The position numbers and the translations under genes were made by a program. Of a DNA stretch of 64,000 nt, positions 1-9,308 are shown in pieces. Every line of letters starts with the position of its first letter. Positions within the stretch are counted from its first letter, which is position 1. A model generated the notes under the pieces. The model had not been told where the DNA came from. It was given only the letters and a program-made list of their open reading frames with translations, and did no database searches. Source of the DNA: CAYMCO01 sp964388955 (lineage in GTDB: Bacteria > Chloroflexota > Anaerolineae > Anaerolineales > E44-bin32); NCBI GenBank assembly GCA_964388955.1, contig CAYMCO010000002.1, positions 1 to 64,000 of the forward strand. Reading direction: 5' to 3'.

Positions 1-1510
1 AAAGAGATTCCTCATCGCCTCCGGCTCCTCGGAGCGTTATGTCACTCCGAGGCTGGAAGCCGAGGAGTCTACTTGGCGCCAACGATTTGCCTCCTGGCGA
101 GGCGAGTGGAAGAGCGGAAGGAGATTCCTCGTCGCCTTCGGCTCCTTGGGGGGTATGTCACTCCGAGGCTGGAAGCCGAGGAGTCTCCTTTGCGCAGTTC
201 CCATGCCTCTTGGGGGAGCACGCCACAGGATGGAGGGAGATTCCTCGTCGCCTCCGGCTCCTCGGAATGACATCATACGTGGAACGCCGAGGCCGTCAGG
301 CTGAGGAGTCTCCTTTGCGCAGCTCCCATGTTTCCTGGGGGAGGAAGCCACAGGATGGAAGGAGATTCCTCGTCGCCTTCGGCTCCCCGGCATGACATCA
401 TCCGTGTCACTCCGAGGCCGCTAGGCCGAGGAGTCTCCTTTGCGCAGTTCACATGCCTCCTGGGAAGGCGAGTGGAAGAGCGGAAGGAGATTCCTCGCCG
501 CCCTTTGGGCTTCTCGGAATGACATCATGGGTCACGCCGAGGCTGTCAGGCCGAGGGGCCTCCCTATCCCAGTTGGTCCGCATCTGCGGGGGCAAGCGGA
601 GGGTTGGAAGGAGATTCCTCGTCGCCTTCGGCTCCTCGGAATGACATCATACGGATCACGCCGAGGCCGTCAGGCCGAGGGCTCTCGGTGCCTCAGCCCG
701 TCTCCGCCTGCGGGGCGAACGGGACGGCGGAAAGAGATTCCTCATCGCCTCCGGCTCCTCGGAGCGTTATGTCACTCCGAGGCTGAAAGCCGAGGAGTCT
801 CCCTGACGTAGTTGATTTGCCTCCTGGGGGAGCAAGTAACAGGATGGAGGGAGATTCCTCGTCGCCTCCGGCTCCTCGGAATGACATCATCCGTGTCACT
901 CCGAGGCCGCTAGGCCGAGGAGTCTCCTTTGCGCAGTTCACATGCCTCCTGGGAAGGCGAGTGGAAGAGCGGAAGGAGATTCCTCGTCGCCCTCGGCTCC
1001 TCGGGGGGTATGTCACTCCGAGGCTAAAAGCCGAGGAGTCTCCCTGGCGCAATTGACTTGCCTCCTGGGGAGGCGAGTGGAAGTGCGGGAAGAGATTCCT
1101 CATCGCCTTCGGCGCCTCGGAGCGTTATGTCACTCCGAGGCCGCTAGGCCGAGGAGTCTCCCTGGCGCAATTGACTTGCCTCCTGGGGAGGCGAGTGGAA
1201 GAGCGGAAGGAGATTCCTCGTCGCCCTCGGCTCCTCGGGGGGTATGTCACTCCGAGGCTAAAAGCCGAGGAGTCTCCCTGGCGCAATTGACTTGCCTCCT
1301 GCGGGGGCGAGTGGAAGGGCGGGAAGAGATTCCTCGTCGCCCTGCGGGCGCCTCGGAGCGTTATGTCACTCCGAGGCTGAAAGCCGAGGAGTCTCCTTTG
1401 CGCAGCTCCCATGCCTCCTGGGGGAGGAAGCCACAGGATGGAAGGAGATTCCTCGTCGCCTTCGGCTCCTCGGAATGACAGGTAGCGGTCACTCCGAGGC
1501 CGTAAGGATG
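1..1510. repeat. Tandem array of ~120-bp hairpin-rich units (about 13 copies)
   Basis: The word GAGATTCCTC recurs 13 times, at 4, 121, 237, 362, 487, 611, 734, 851, 976, 1092, 1210, 1326 and 1445, so the spacing is 116-125 bp. Each unit then has a CGGCTCCTCGG block, a short variable stretch (ATGACATCAT or GCGTTATGTC) and GTCACTCCGAGG. CCTCGGAATGAC and GTCACTCCGAGG are near inverse complements, so each unit junction can fold into a hairpin. Open frames run through the array on both strands, but their peptides are low-complexity repeats and I do not call genes. The array is cut by the window start, so its full length is unknown. Variation between units looks like slow divergence after local duplication. 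Confidence 0.93.
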
Positions 1511-1715
1511 GGGTAATGAATTGATAATACAATTTAGATGTAAATATGCTTATATCTGAGTAGACGCTCAAATGAATCGGACATTTGGGCCAGGGCGGAT
1601 GAGAAGGGGGATAGAAGCCGAGGCAGGGTAAGACGTGAGTTGCGCCAATTGATCTCCGAGGTGGTGGATGGCGCGTCGAGGGCGATGGACTATATCTAGA
1701 AAGGTGGAATCCAAG

Positions 1716-2300
<585 letters not shown>

Positions 2301-2482
2301 AGGGCGCGTAGAGCCACGCAGGACTTCTCTTGCTGGTTTGTCCCGCCACCCGCGTGGCATGAGGCAAGCATCCCTACCGAAGCTGGTGCCGCGCGCCTTG
2401 ATGCGGAAAAATGGGTTATGGGGCCAGATTGGACAGTGACAACCAAGTCTTCCAAGTCAACCCAATCCCACCGATTTCGGTT

Positions 2483-2626
2483 CTAGGCAAGTAAGTATTT
2501 AGTCACAAGTGCATGTCTTCTAATTTGCGAATCAAACATCTCCCGAATGATCGGCTCGGCAAGATTCCAAATTGAGTCAATTGCGGCATCGGTTATCGCC
2601 CAATTCGCTCGGGGGTTATATAGCAA
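2483..2626 (-). CDS. Very short possible ORF (47 codons) just downstream of the island ATPase
   Basis: Reading the minus strand after the ATPase stop, one frame stays open from a TTG at 2626 to a TAG at 2483. Its composition is unlike random sequence (it includes AIDSIWNLAEPIIREMF). A different frame has an ATG overlapping the ATPase TGA but stops after 15 codons. This could be a small coupled protein, the frameshifted remnant of a longer gene, or chance. I recognise no family. The rest of 2301-2636 shows nothing I can name. Confidence 0.2.
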   Translation of the reverse strand: MLYNPRANWAITDAAIDSIWNLAEPIIREMFDSQIRRHALVTKYLLA

Positions 2627-2636
2627 GGCACCTCAA

Positions 2637-5459
2637 TCATCCTCCAATTCTCAGAGGGTTAAGATAGGACCTAATATCCGAAATTGCGAGTCTAAGATCC
2701 GTTTCGCCAGATGATGATGCATCGTGAACACCAGTGGCTGCCATATCAAGAATATCTTTCAGCCTTGCCGGAGCGTCCGGAATGAGTTTGGAAATTATCT
2801 CTCCGGCACCCTTATTCCACATGGACTCCGCTCCTTGGCCAGTAAAACTCAAAGGATCGAAGTCATCGCCCCCATGAGTCAGGCAGGTTGCAAGATACAA
2901 CCTCTCTATCGCCAAGCGGATGAATTTCCAAGCCTCATCAAATTCACCGTCGTCAACTTCCTTCTCAGCTCGTCTTAATCGTTCAGCAACTCGACGATTT
3001 CCTTCTTCGACGCGACAACCAGTTCTTCTGGAATGCGTGATCCGCATTGTGGTGTAACCGTCGATATCAATACAATAATGACTGATGTCTTTCGCAAATT
3101 GATCATTGTGGGTTAATACTATTACGTGAAACCCTTCACTCATAAGGTAGGGAATAAGTCTTGACGCAAATGTCTTGAAGTGATCCTCATCCATCGACTG
3201 AACAGGGTCATCGAGAATGATTGTTCGATGGCCAAGCATCTTTGACCGGGTTATGAATGCCGCAATACCAACTACATTGACTTGAGACTCACTGAAAACC
3301 TTAAGCGCATCAACTTCGAGTTCCTGAGTTCCGTCATCAATAATGGCTTTCACTTCAATACTTACTGGAAATCCTTTGCCACTAGGCTCAGGGATATGGA
3401 GCTTTCTGAAAGCTGAATACCTATCAGACCGCAGCTCATTCCAAACATGATCCATTGAGTCGCTGAAACTGCTCCTCCGTAAATCGAGATAATCTTGCCT
3501 TGCTTCTATCAAATAGTCTCGAATACAAGCCAGTTCTTTCCGAGCTTTTGATTTGGCTTGCTCGAATCTAATATCATCTGCAATCGCCTTTATTGCACCT
3601 GCGCTCGATAACCAAAGTGCGCGCAAGCTATATTGAGGATCCTCTGCAGTTGCCACCCCCACGATATTCTCCAAGTCTTCAAACGCCAGCGCATAGGCCT
3701 TGCCACTCTCAAGCAACCTAGCGACAGCACCGCCAACATATCCAATTGCTTCATTTCCAGCTTCGAGTACCTCCTTAGTTATTGGTTCTCGTGCAAGAAT
3801 CTCAAGGGACGCTCTTATGGACATGTCGAGAGGCATGAGGGACTGGACCAGAGTTTCGTGTTTGCCCCTAAAGGTCCCTAATGAATCCTCAAATGCTTTA
3901 TCCGCTCCCTTGACAATGTCATCCCATTCCTCGGTTTCTATAGCAGGTGGAACCAACAAATCCATTATTGATTGAACCTTCTCCAGTGAATTCCTTAGTT
4001 CATCGATTGCCTTTGATAAGGCGATATACGCATCGCTTGTTGCTTTTTGTAGTGGGACCCAGGACTCGATATCCTTGAGGCGATCACTCAAGAGCGTTGG
4101 AACTTCTTCATAAGCACATAATGGGCAGGTTTGGGAATCAACACTTGGATCGATTAGTTTTGCATCCATCAGCCGGGAGTATGATTGAGCAATAGCCAAC
4201 TTTTCATCATCAATGTCTTTCGCGGCTCTTGAGGCGGTTTCGAATACCTCAGCTTCTTTGATAGCGACGGAAAGTTGGCCGACGAAATCGATCTCGGTCA
4301 GGATTCGTTTCAATTCTTCATCAACAACTCGATTCGGTCGAAGTTGGCCTAGAATGGGCAAGACTTCTTGGCGCTTTTCAGATTGCTTCGCACGAAGTGA
4401 GGTTACGATGGCGCCCATGTCTTGTTCTTCTTCGGTTAGATCAGGAAATTCCAATACGGCAGTCTTGATGAGGCCACCAAGGAGGATATCGGTTGGATCA
4501 GCTTTCTTCGATCTCGGTCCTCGCCTCAGGATTGTTTTCGACTTCTTTTGAGTGCATTTTCCGATTAGTTCAAGGTACTCGTTTAACGGCCTATTCCCAT
4601 TTGCACTCACGAATGAGGCGGCCTCGGTTTTGCCAACAACAGCCTTTTCGATTAGATATGTAACCTCATCCAAGCTTAAGAGTTTCTCAAAGTATCCTCG
4701 CCGTTGAGATGCACTACTCAATACAAATGATCGTAATGAATGTTGCATTAATAGCGGCGGCACTCCTGCAAACAGATCAGATAGAAGAGATGCCTCCTTA
4801 TCCTCAGAAATCTCGTTTCCATCAAGAATTAGTTTCCATTTGGGAACGGATGTTGAAGTTGCACCGTAATCGCTTACGAGAACTCGTTTTAGTTCTATGT
4901 GAGTACCATCTTCGCGTTCAAGGTGAGCGCTTACCCAACATTCCTCACCATCGGGGATTAGTTCATTGGTTATGCACTTCTCAAGCTCCTTTGGATCGCC
5001 TTGACTCTGCATTTTTCTTCTAACCAATTCTCCAGAGAAGAGCCACTCTAAAGCCTCGGTCAGGCTGGTTTTCCCTGAGCTGTTTTTCCCTTCCAAAACC
5101 ACAAGATTTGGACTCAAATCTATCGGTCTATCTAGCCTTCGAAACCCACGGAAATAGTTAGGTTGAACCGACAATAGCCGGGAAGGAACGGAAACTATTT
5201 CCTCCTCGACACGCAACGCATCAGTATTGAAGTCATCCCGCAGTGAAAGATCTTCTGGTTTGGCACTATCATCTCCAAGGAAATAGCCTATTCGGTCTTC
5301 GAACCAATCATGTATCCACGAATCATCGTCTGATGCAATCTGAGAGCCTGGATAAACCTTCAGGAAATCTTCAACTCTCCCTCCAACCATCAACAGGGAA
5401 CTAATCAGATGATCCCCTGAACGATGATCTTTGATCTCTGTATTTGTCTCTTGACCCAT
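2637..5459 (-). CDS. Rad50/RloC-like ABC ATPase with zinc hook, probable defence protein
   Basis: The 940-residue protein has the split ATPase head of the SMC/Rad50 superfamily. An N-terminal extension of about 95 residues precedes Walker A GKNSSGKTS (124-132). Long helical arms flank a CPLC hook (Cys445, Cys448). The ABC signature-like FSESQVN (722-728), Walker B TIILDDPVQSMD (746-757) and H-loop THND (His784) follow. About 120 C-terminal residues after the head (815-940) form an extra helical domain I cannot name. The LDDPVQSMD style resembles the RloC/PrrC and AAA_13/AAA_23 types used in phage exclusion. No nuclease motif is evident, so the effector may be the C-terminal domain or a neighbour. 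It is the last gene of the minus-strand island and is clearly AT-richer than the flanking core genes. DNA-end sensing is inference. Confidence 0.85.
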   Translation of the reverse strand: MGQETNTEIKDHRSGDHLISSLLMVGGRVEDFLKVYPGSQIASDDDSWIHDWFEDRIGYFLGDDSAKPEDLSLRDDFNTDALRVEEEIVSVPSRLLSVQPNYFRGFRRLDRPIDLSPNLVVLEGKNSSGKTSLTEALEWLFSGELVRRKMQSQGDPKELEKCITNELIPDGEECWVSAHLEREDGTHIELKRVLVSDYGATSTSVPKWKLILDGNEISEDKEASLLSDLFAGVPPLLMQHSLRSFVLSSASQRRGYFEKLLSLDEVTYLIEKAVVGKTEAASFVSANGNRPLNEYLELIGKCTQKKSKTILRRGPRSKKADPTDILLGGLIKTAVLEFPDLTEEEQDMGAIVTSLRAKQSEKRQEVLPILGQLRPNRVVDEELKRILTEIDFVGQLSVAIKEAEVFETASRAAKDIDDEKLAIAQSYSRLMDAKLIDPSVDSQTCPLCAYEEVPTLLSDRLKDIESWVPLQKATSDAYIALSKAIDELRNSLEKVQSIMDLLVPPAIETEEWDDIVKGADKAFEDSLGTFRGKHETLVQSLMPLDMSIRASLEILAREPITKEVLEAGNEAIGYVGGAVARLLESGKAYALAFEDLENIVGVATAEDPQYSLRALWLSSAGAIKAIADDIRFEQAKSKARKELACIRDYLIEARQDYLDLRRSSFSDSMDHVWNELRSDRYSAFRKLHIPEPSGKGFPVSIEVKAIIDDGTQELEVDALKVFSESQVNVVGIAAFITRSKMLGHRTIILDDPVQSMDEDHFKTFASRLIPYLMSEGFHVIVLTHNDQFAKDISHYCIDIDGYTTMRITHSRRTGCRVEEGNRRVAERLRRAEKEVDDGEFDEAWKFIRLAIERLYLATCLTHGGDDFDPLSFTGQGAESMWNKGAGEIISKLIPDAPARLKDILDMAATGVHDASSSGETDLRLAISDIRSYLNPLRIGG

Positions 5460-5520
5460 TTGAATCCCCTTTGTCGATTTGTGGAATGTGTTTTCCTAGG
5501 CTATCCGGCGGCCATGAGCT

Positions 5521-5602
5521 CAGCGGCCGGGGCTCGCTCCTTCTCTTGCTCCCCGACCATCCACATAATACAACCTTGCCTGCAAATCGCCCCGCATCCC
5601 CG
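5521..5602. repeat. Island intergenic element, copy 1
   Basis: This ~80-bp stretch lies in the 230-bp spacer between the DUF3644 gene and the ATPase gene. It matches 7079-7161 over its whole length. Shared blocks include CGGCCGGGGCTCGCTCCTT, CATAATA and GCAAATCGCCCCGCA. It is GC-rich, unlike the genes on either side. Read on the minus strand it contains a TATTAT word that could be part of a promoter. Confidence 0.8.
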
Positions 5603-5689
5603 GTGAGCCTGTACTGAGCGAAGCGAATGTGCTGCATCGAATGGCCGAATGGAATTCAGCCTCCAGCGAATTGTCAGATGGAATTTCGT

Positions 5690-6979
5690 CTATTCTCGGT
5701 ACTGGCGAATTCTCTCTAGCTCTTCAGAATCCTGGATTTGCTCGGCCAAGAACTTGACCCATTCCTCGGTATAAATGATCTGGCGAAACGGTTCACTGTA
5801 TTGGCAGTACTTGGGATCACAATCTTCTGGGGCACCATCTCTGGATCTGACACCATAGTACTTCCACGCCTGCGTGTGATCGTACATGCGAAGGGAAATG
5901 CCAATGCGCCGCTCGACTTCCTCAATCACATCTGAAGGTCGTAGCTTGCCTTGATCGGCAACTTGGACCTTCTTCTCCTTGATAAGGGCTACCTGTCGTT
6001 CATAGTTCTCCATGTCTTCCTGCCGGTCAGCATCGTACGGCACAAACTCAATGGCAATATCGGATGACGTCGCGTGATTACCGATCTTTGGAATCAGAAA
6101 GGCTCGGAAGCTGAAACGAGCACTCTGAACGATCTCATCGGGGAGAGGCCGTGAGAAGTCTTCTATATACGTCTTGACGGCTTCATACTGCTCTGATTGG
6201 ATGCCCCGCAGGGCTTCATCCAATTCTTTGGAGAATGCAGTGAGTTGGAGGGCGAGCGCTAGGCCTTCTCCAAGGGCAAAGTACTCGCCGAATTCTTCAA
6301 CGAGTAGGTCTTCAAAGTTCATCAGCGCAGCCTGACAGAATCCAGAGACAAGGATATCCATCTCGGGCACGAAACGGTGCTCGATCTTGTTGCGAAGCGC
6401 GATGAGTAACCTGAGGTTTTCAGTAACAGGATTTGTCTCTCCAGGATAGTGCTCATTTAGGCACGACTTGAGTTCCCAGTACTTGTAGTCACCATCGATG
6501 ACAATCGGATTCCCTGCTTCGTCCTTGTACCAGTACTCCTTGCCCTCACGATTAAATACGGCATGGAAAAGCGCGGTGAATGCAATGACCATATGGACGA
6601 TGTAGCCTGGCGCTCGGAATTTGACTAGGGGATTATTGTATGTTTGTACGGCGAGTAGCGAGGATTCTCGAGCCTTGTCGATCAGAGCGTCGACCTCAGG
6701 GCCAAAGCGAGGCCTCAGCAAGTCACCCACAAGTGGAACCTTCTGAGCGTGCAGTCTAACGAAGGTATCCTCAGAGAGATCCATCGCTCCTTCGCATTTG
6801 AAACCGCTATTGGTTGACTTGAGCATGAAATGCCACTTCTTGGACTTATACGACTCGACGGTGCTCGTACTCCACCCTGTTGCGTCTGCAACGTCCTGCA
6901 AAGTAAACTCTTTGTCTCGCCTCTCCGCGTCGGGGAAGAAGCGATAAGCTTTACGAATTCTGGCATCCTTGGTGGCCAT
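5690..6979 (-). CDS. DUF3644 family protein with HEPN-like RNxxxH motif
   Basis: The protein is 429 residues from the ATG at 6979, which has a strong GGGGAGGAG site just upstream (a Met eight codons earlier is possible). The N-terminal ~60 residues look like a helix-turn-helix (FTLQDVADATGWSTSTVES). The central part matches my memory of DUF3644: a helical region with SLLAVQTYNNP, then ALRNKIEHRF. Arg196-Asn197-x3-His201 is the R-x4-H pattern of HEPN RNases. The C-terminal half has no motif I know. HEPN domains often act as RNase effectors in abortive defence, so cleavage of cellular or phage RNA is a reasonable but unproven role. It lies between the methyltransferase-like gene and the zinc-hook ATPase, all co-directional. 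Confidence 0.8.
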   Translation of the reverse strand: MATKDARIRKAYRFFPDAERRDKEFTLQDVADATGWSTSTVESYKSKKWHFMLKSTNSGFKCEGAMDLSEDTFVRLHAQKVPLVGDLLRPRFGPEVDALIDKARESSLLAVQTYNNPLVKFRAPGYIVHMVIAFTALFHAVFNREGKEYWYKDEAGNPIVIDGDYKYWELKSCLNEHYPGETNPVTENLRLLIALRNKIEHRFVPEMDILVSGFCQAALMNFEDLLVEEFGEYFALGEGLALALQLTAFSKELDEALRGIQSEQYEAVKTYIEDFSRPLPDEIVQSARFSFRAFLIPKIGNHATSSDIAIEFVPYDADRQEDMENYERQVALIKEKKVQVADQGKLRPSDVIEEVERRIGISLRMYDHTQAWKYYGVRSRDGAPEDCDPKYCQYSEPFRQIIYTEEWVKFLAEQIQDSEELERIRQYRE

Positions 6980-7078
6980 CGCTCCTCCCCTTCGAGATTG
7001 CACTATATGAGTTCCATCTAACAGCTATGGGCTCCCTGGACCCTGGACTGCGTCTAGGGCAGGCTGCGTCCAGTGCAG

Positions 7079-7161
7079 GCAGCGGCCGGGGCTCGCTCCT
7101 TCTCTCGCCCTCGAAGCATCCCCATAATATGACTTGGCGTGCAAATCGCCCCGCACCGTTC
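7079..7161. repeat. Island intergenic element, copy 2
   Basis: This is the second copy of the element at 5521-5602, in the 255-bp spacer between the methyltransferase-like gene and the DUF3644 gene, in the same orientation. The copies share CGGCCGGGGCTCGCTCCTT exactly and diverge moderately in the middle. A further GCATCCCC word follows in both, though at different distance. Confidence 0.8.
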
Positions 7162-7234
7162 GTCCTTCATGTTCTTAGCAGCATCCCCGGCCCGCTGGGG
7201 CGTGTGGTTAGTCGGCTTGGTTCGGCCAAAGCAG

Positions 7235-7897
7235 TTAGGATTTCTTCTTCAAGTAGGTTCTTTGATTCTTCTTGTCAGCCGGAAAGGTCCTGTCAAGCTC
7301 GAAACATAGATCGCGCATGAACTCGTCGATTTGCTTTGCCGTGTATTCCCGATAGAATGTCTTATACTGCTTGCCACCGCCGAACAGGTGGCCGTCCCCG
7401 AACTGATTGTGCTCAGCCATGCGTTGCCGATAATAGTATTCCCCGTTGGGAGCCGCTATGAAGACCTCATGAGGAGCTCTAGTATTCCTGATGGTGAGTT
7501 GGACCAGTCTCGCTCTCATTCCTCTCTCTGGAAGTGTGTGGAGGACATAGGCCAATATACTGGCATCGGCGGTCAATCTGCCTTTCTCGAATTCTCTTGG
7601 GCGAATGATACCCAGAAAGTTGCGATGCGCTTGAAGAGCAGCTAGTCTGTCGGTTGCCGTTGGGCTCCTGAGTTGTTGAGGAAAGTCGCAGATCCATAAT
7701 TTGAAGTGATCTACAAGGACTAACGAGTTGCGGAGTTGCCCGCAGCCAACGTCTATCACCTCCTCGTAGCCTTTGGCTCGCCAATACCTGCAAAGATCTT
7801 TGATACGAGGAAATGGCTTGATTTGATTAGGAGCCGACTTGGTCAAATCAATGACAATATCCTCGCGATTCATGTGGTACTTGACAATGTTATCCAT
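7235..7897 (-). CDS. Class I SAM-dependent methyltransferase-like protein
   Basis: The protein is 220 residues. Motif I is VIDVGCGQLRN (47-57), as in Rossmann-fold methyltransferases, followed by an acidic Asp71 at the end of beta 2. No NPPY, DPPY or PC motif of DNA methyltransferases is seen, so base methylation is not indicated; the substrate could be RNA, protein or a small molecule. Its start overlaps the end of the upstream membrane-protein gene by 8 bp, so the two are almost certainly translated together. It is the second gene in the minus-strand island. The C-terminal tail is very basic (ending KKNQRTYLKKKS), which may favour nucleic-acid contact. Confidence 0.7.
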   Translation of the reverse strand: MDNIVKYHMNREDIVIDLTKSAPNQIKPFPRIKDLCRYWRAKGYEEVIDVGCGQLRNSLVLVDHFKLWICDFPQQLRSPTATDRLAALQAHRNFLGIIRPREFEKGRLTADASILAYVLHTLPERGMRARLVQLTIRNTRAPHEVFIAAPNGEYYYRQRMAEHNQFGDGHLFGGGKQYKTFYREYTAKQIDEFMRDLCFELDRTFPADKKNQRTYLKKKS

Positions 7898-8663
7898 TGG
7901 TCAAGAAAAAACCTCCTGCTCTAAGATCGGCCAACACATCCTTTGCTGCGCTTCTATGTATTTCGCGTATTTGTGTTTCGGGAATATCAAACTGCTTCTG
8001 GGCTGTCTTGCCTACAAGGATTTCCCTCAGGTTCAGCCCAATAAAGATCACCATGATTAGGATGATTGCAGCCCGTAAGATGGTTAGAGAACCATCAGAA
8101 AGCACGATTAGGACCGCACCAACAAGAGCAACGACGCCCCACACAACGAACATCATGCTGGAGAAATAGTCTCCCCAGTAGATAAATGCATGGCTCTTCA
8201 GTTCTGGATTGACAACATCGTCCTTCTCAATATAGCGATAGAAGAGACTCATAATTCGTTGGCGTTTCTTAGGCTGGTCGATTTGCCTTGTGAGGGCCTC
8301 TAGGTTCTCATTATCTTCATCTGTCAGCTGAATTTTTAAATCTAGCATCTGCTCGCAAATGAATTGATCGACTTTCATCCTTCGCTTGAAGAGCATATTG
8401 TCAATGGGATAGTAGAAGTCGCGCTTGGCCATAGTGATTATTCCAAGGAAGTAGGTGGCGAAAGGGCTGATGAGTGTGAGTATGAGAGCGAGCCACGATC
8501 TTTCCAGCACCTGTGCAAGGTCTGCGGGCTGCCTTAGAAGCTGTTCAACAGCACCCATGTATTGTTTGTGGAATATGAAAACAAGTAGAAGAAATAGAAA
8601 GAAGGAGAGGGATAGCAAACTGTCCTTCCTGTGCTTATCCCTCATCTTCTCGAATGTTGCCAT
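7890..8663 (-). CDS. Four-TM membrane protein of unknown function, first gene of the island
   Basis: The 257-residue protein has four predicted membrane segments in two pairs (about 16-32 and 57-78, then 168-188 and 194-213). They are separated by a charged cytosolic-type domain of about 90 residues and followed by a 45-residue soluble tail. No family is recognised. The start ATG at 8663 has AAGGA eight bases upstream. As the first gene, coupled by an 8-bp overlap to the methyltransferase-like gene, it could be the membrane sensor or effector of the island; that is inference. Paired TM hairpins around a soluble domain occur in several defence effectors, but this alone is weak evidence. Confidence 0.75.
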   Translation of the reverse strand: MATFEKMRDKHRKDSLLSLSFFLFLLLVFIFHKQYMGAVEQLLRQPADLAQVLERSWLALILTLISPFATYFLGIITMAKRDFYYPIDNMLFKRRMKVDQFICEQMLDLKIQLTDEDNENLEALTRQIDQPKKRQRIMSLFYRYIEKDDVVNPELKSHAFIYWGDYFSSMMFVVWGVVALVGAVLIVLSDGSLTILRAAIILIMVIFIGLNLREILVGKTAQKQFDIPETQIREIHRSAAKDVLADLRAGGFFLTNG

Positions 8664-9308
8664 GTGACAATCCTTTCAACGAAGATTGTAAGATGGTAAT
8701 GCGTGTAGCAAATACGGGGCCAGCTGACGAGTGATTCTAATGAGCAATGTCTAACGATCATGTAGCAAGGGCTGTTCACTCTAGCCCCATCTCTGAGAAA
8801 GGAAGTTCCAAAACTGTGGACCTACAGATATCCACAGTAACCCCCCAAGAAACGGTCGGCTTTGAGTGTCGGTGATGGGTTCCCTAGAGGACCACAACAT
8901 CTCTCAGATTACAGCGTCGATAGACGAAATTCAATATACCGCCGGTCACTTCCAAAGGGTAGAATGGGTCACATAGCGCCAGACATTCTGGAAGGCCGGC
9001 GCTTGTGTGTGTTGCGAGCAAATCATAGGCGCCAGGCCCCGTCCCACTTCCCAGCCCAGCGATTCGATACTCGAACGGACAGCTCCATATAATCCACCTT
9101 ATACTTACTTCAATATCCAACTTCGCTCGGGGAACTCAATGCCTTGTTTCCGGAGGCAACAGGCCGCGAGCTTTGAGGCCGGAGCACCGCCGAAATCGTG
9201 AACGGGTCGTATTGGCGCGCCGCAGGTAGGCATGGCCTGGCCCGCCGGATCACGAGAGCTTGTGCGGCGGCCGGCACAGTTGACGCGCACTCAACTCAAG
9301 GAGGCGAG
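8664..9308. other. Intergenic region upstream of the island
   Basis: About 645 bp between divergent genes hold no convincing ORF. The one clear structure is the 8-bp inverted repeat at 8813-8838. The sequence changes from AT-rich near the island to GC-rich near 9200, so an island boundary probably lies in this stretch. Confidence 0.6.
8813..8838. promoter_or_regulatory. Perfect 8-bp inverted repeat upstream of the island (candidate operator)
   Basis: ACTGTGGA (8813-8820) and TCCACAGT (8831-8838) are exact inverse complements around a 10-bp spacer, about 150 bp upstream of the first island gene. The centre-to-centre distance of 18 bp would suit a dimeric regulator. No T-run follows, so a terminator is unlikely. 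Confidence 0.35.

Noticed and set aside
1..1510. Open frames of 60-180 codons on both strands in the tandem array
   Set aside because: They translate the repeat in all frames and give near-identical low-complexity peptides; no start site or family fits.
1..1510. CRISPR array
   Set aside because: The period is ~120 bp with conserved sequence through most of each unit; there are no unique spacers of regular length and no cas genes.
2637..5459. Calling the island ATPase Rad50, RloC or a Wadjet component outright
   Set aside because: It has hook and ATPase motifs, but the N-terminal extension and C-terminal domain do not match these families, and no Mre11, anticodon-nuclease motif or JetABD partners are seen.
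8831..8839. DnaA-box-like ATATCCACA
   Set aside because: It is one degenerate box; no cluster, no dnaA or dnaN nearby, so no origin is called.
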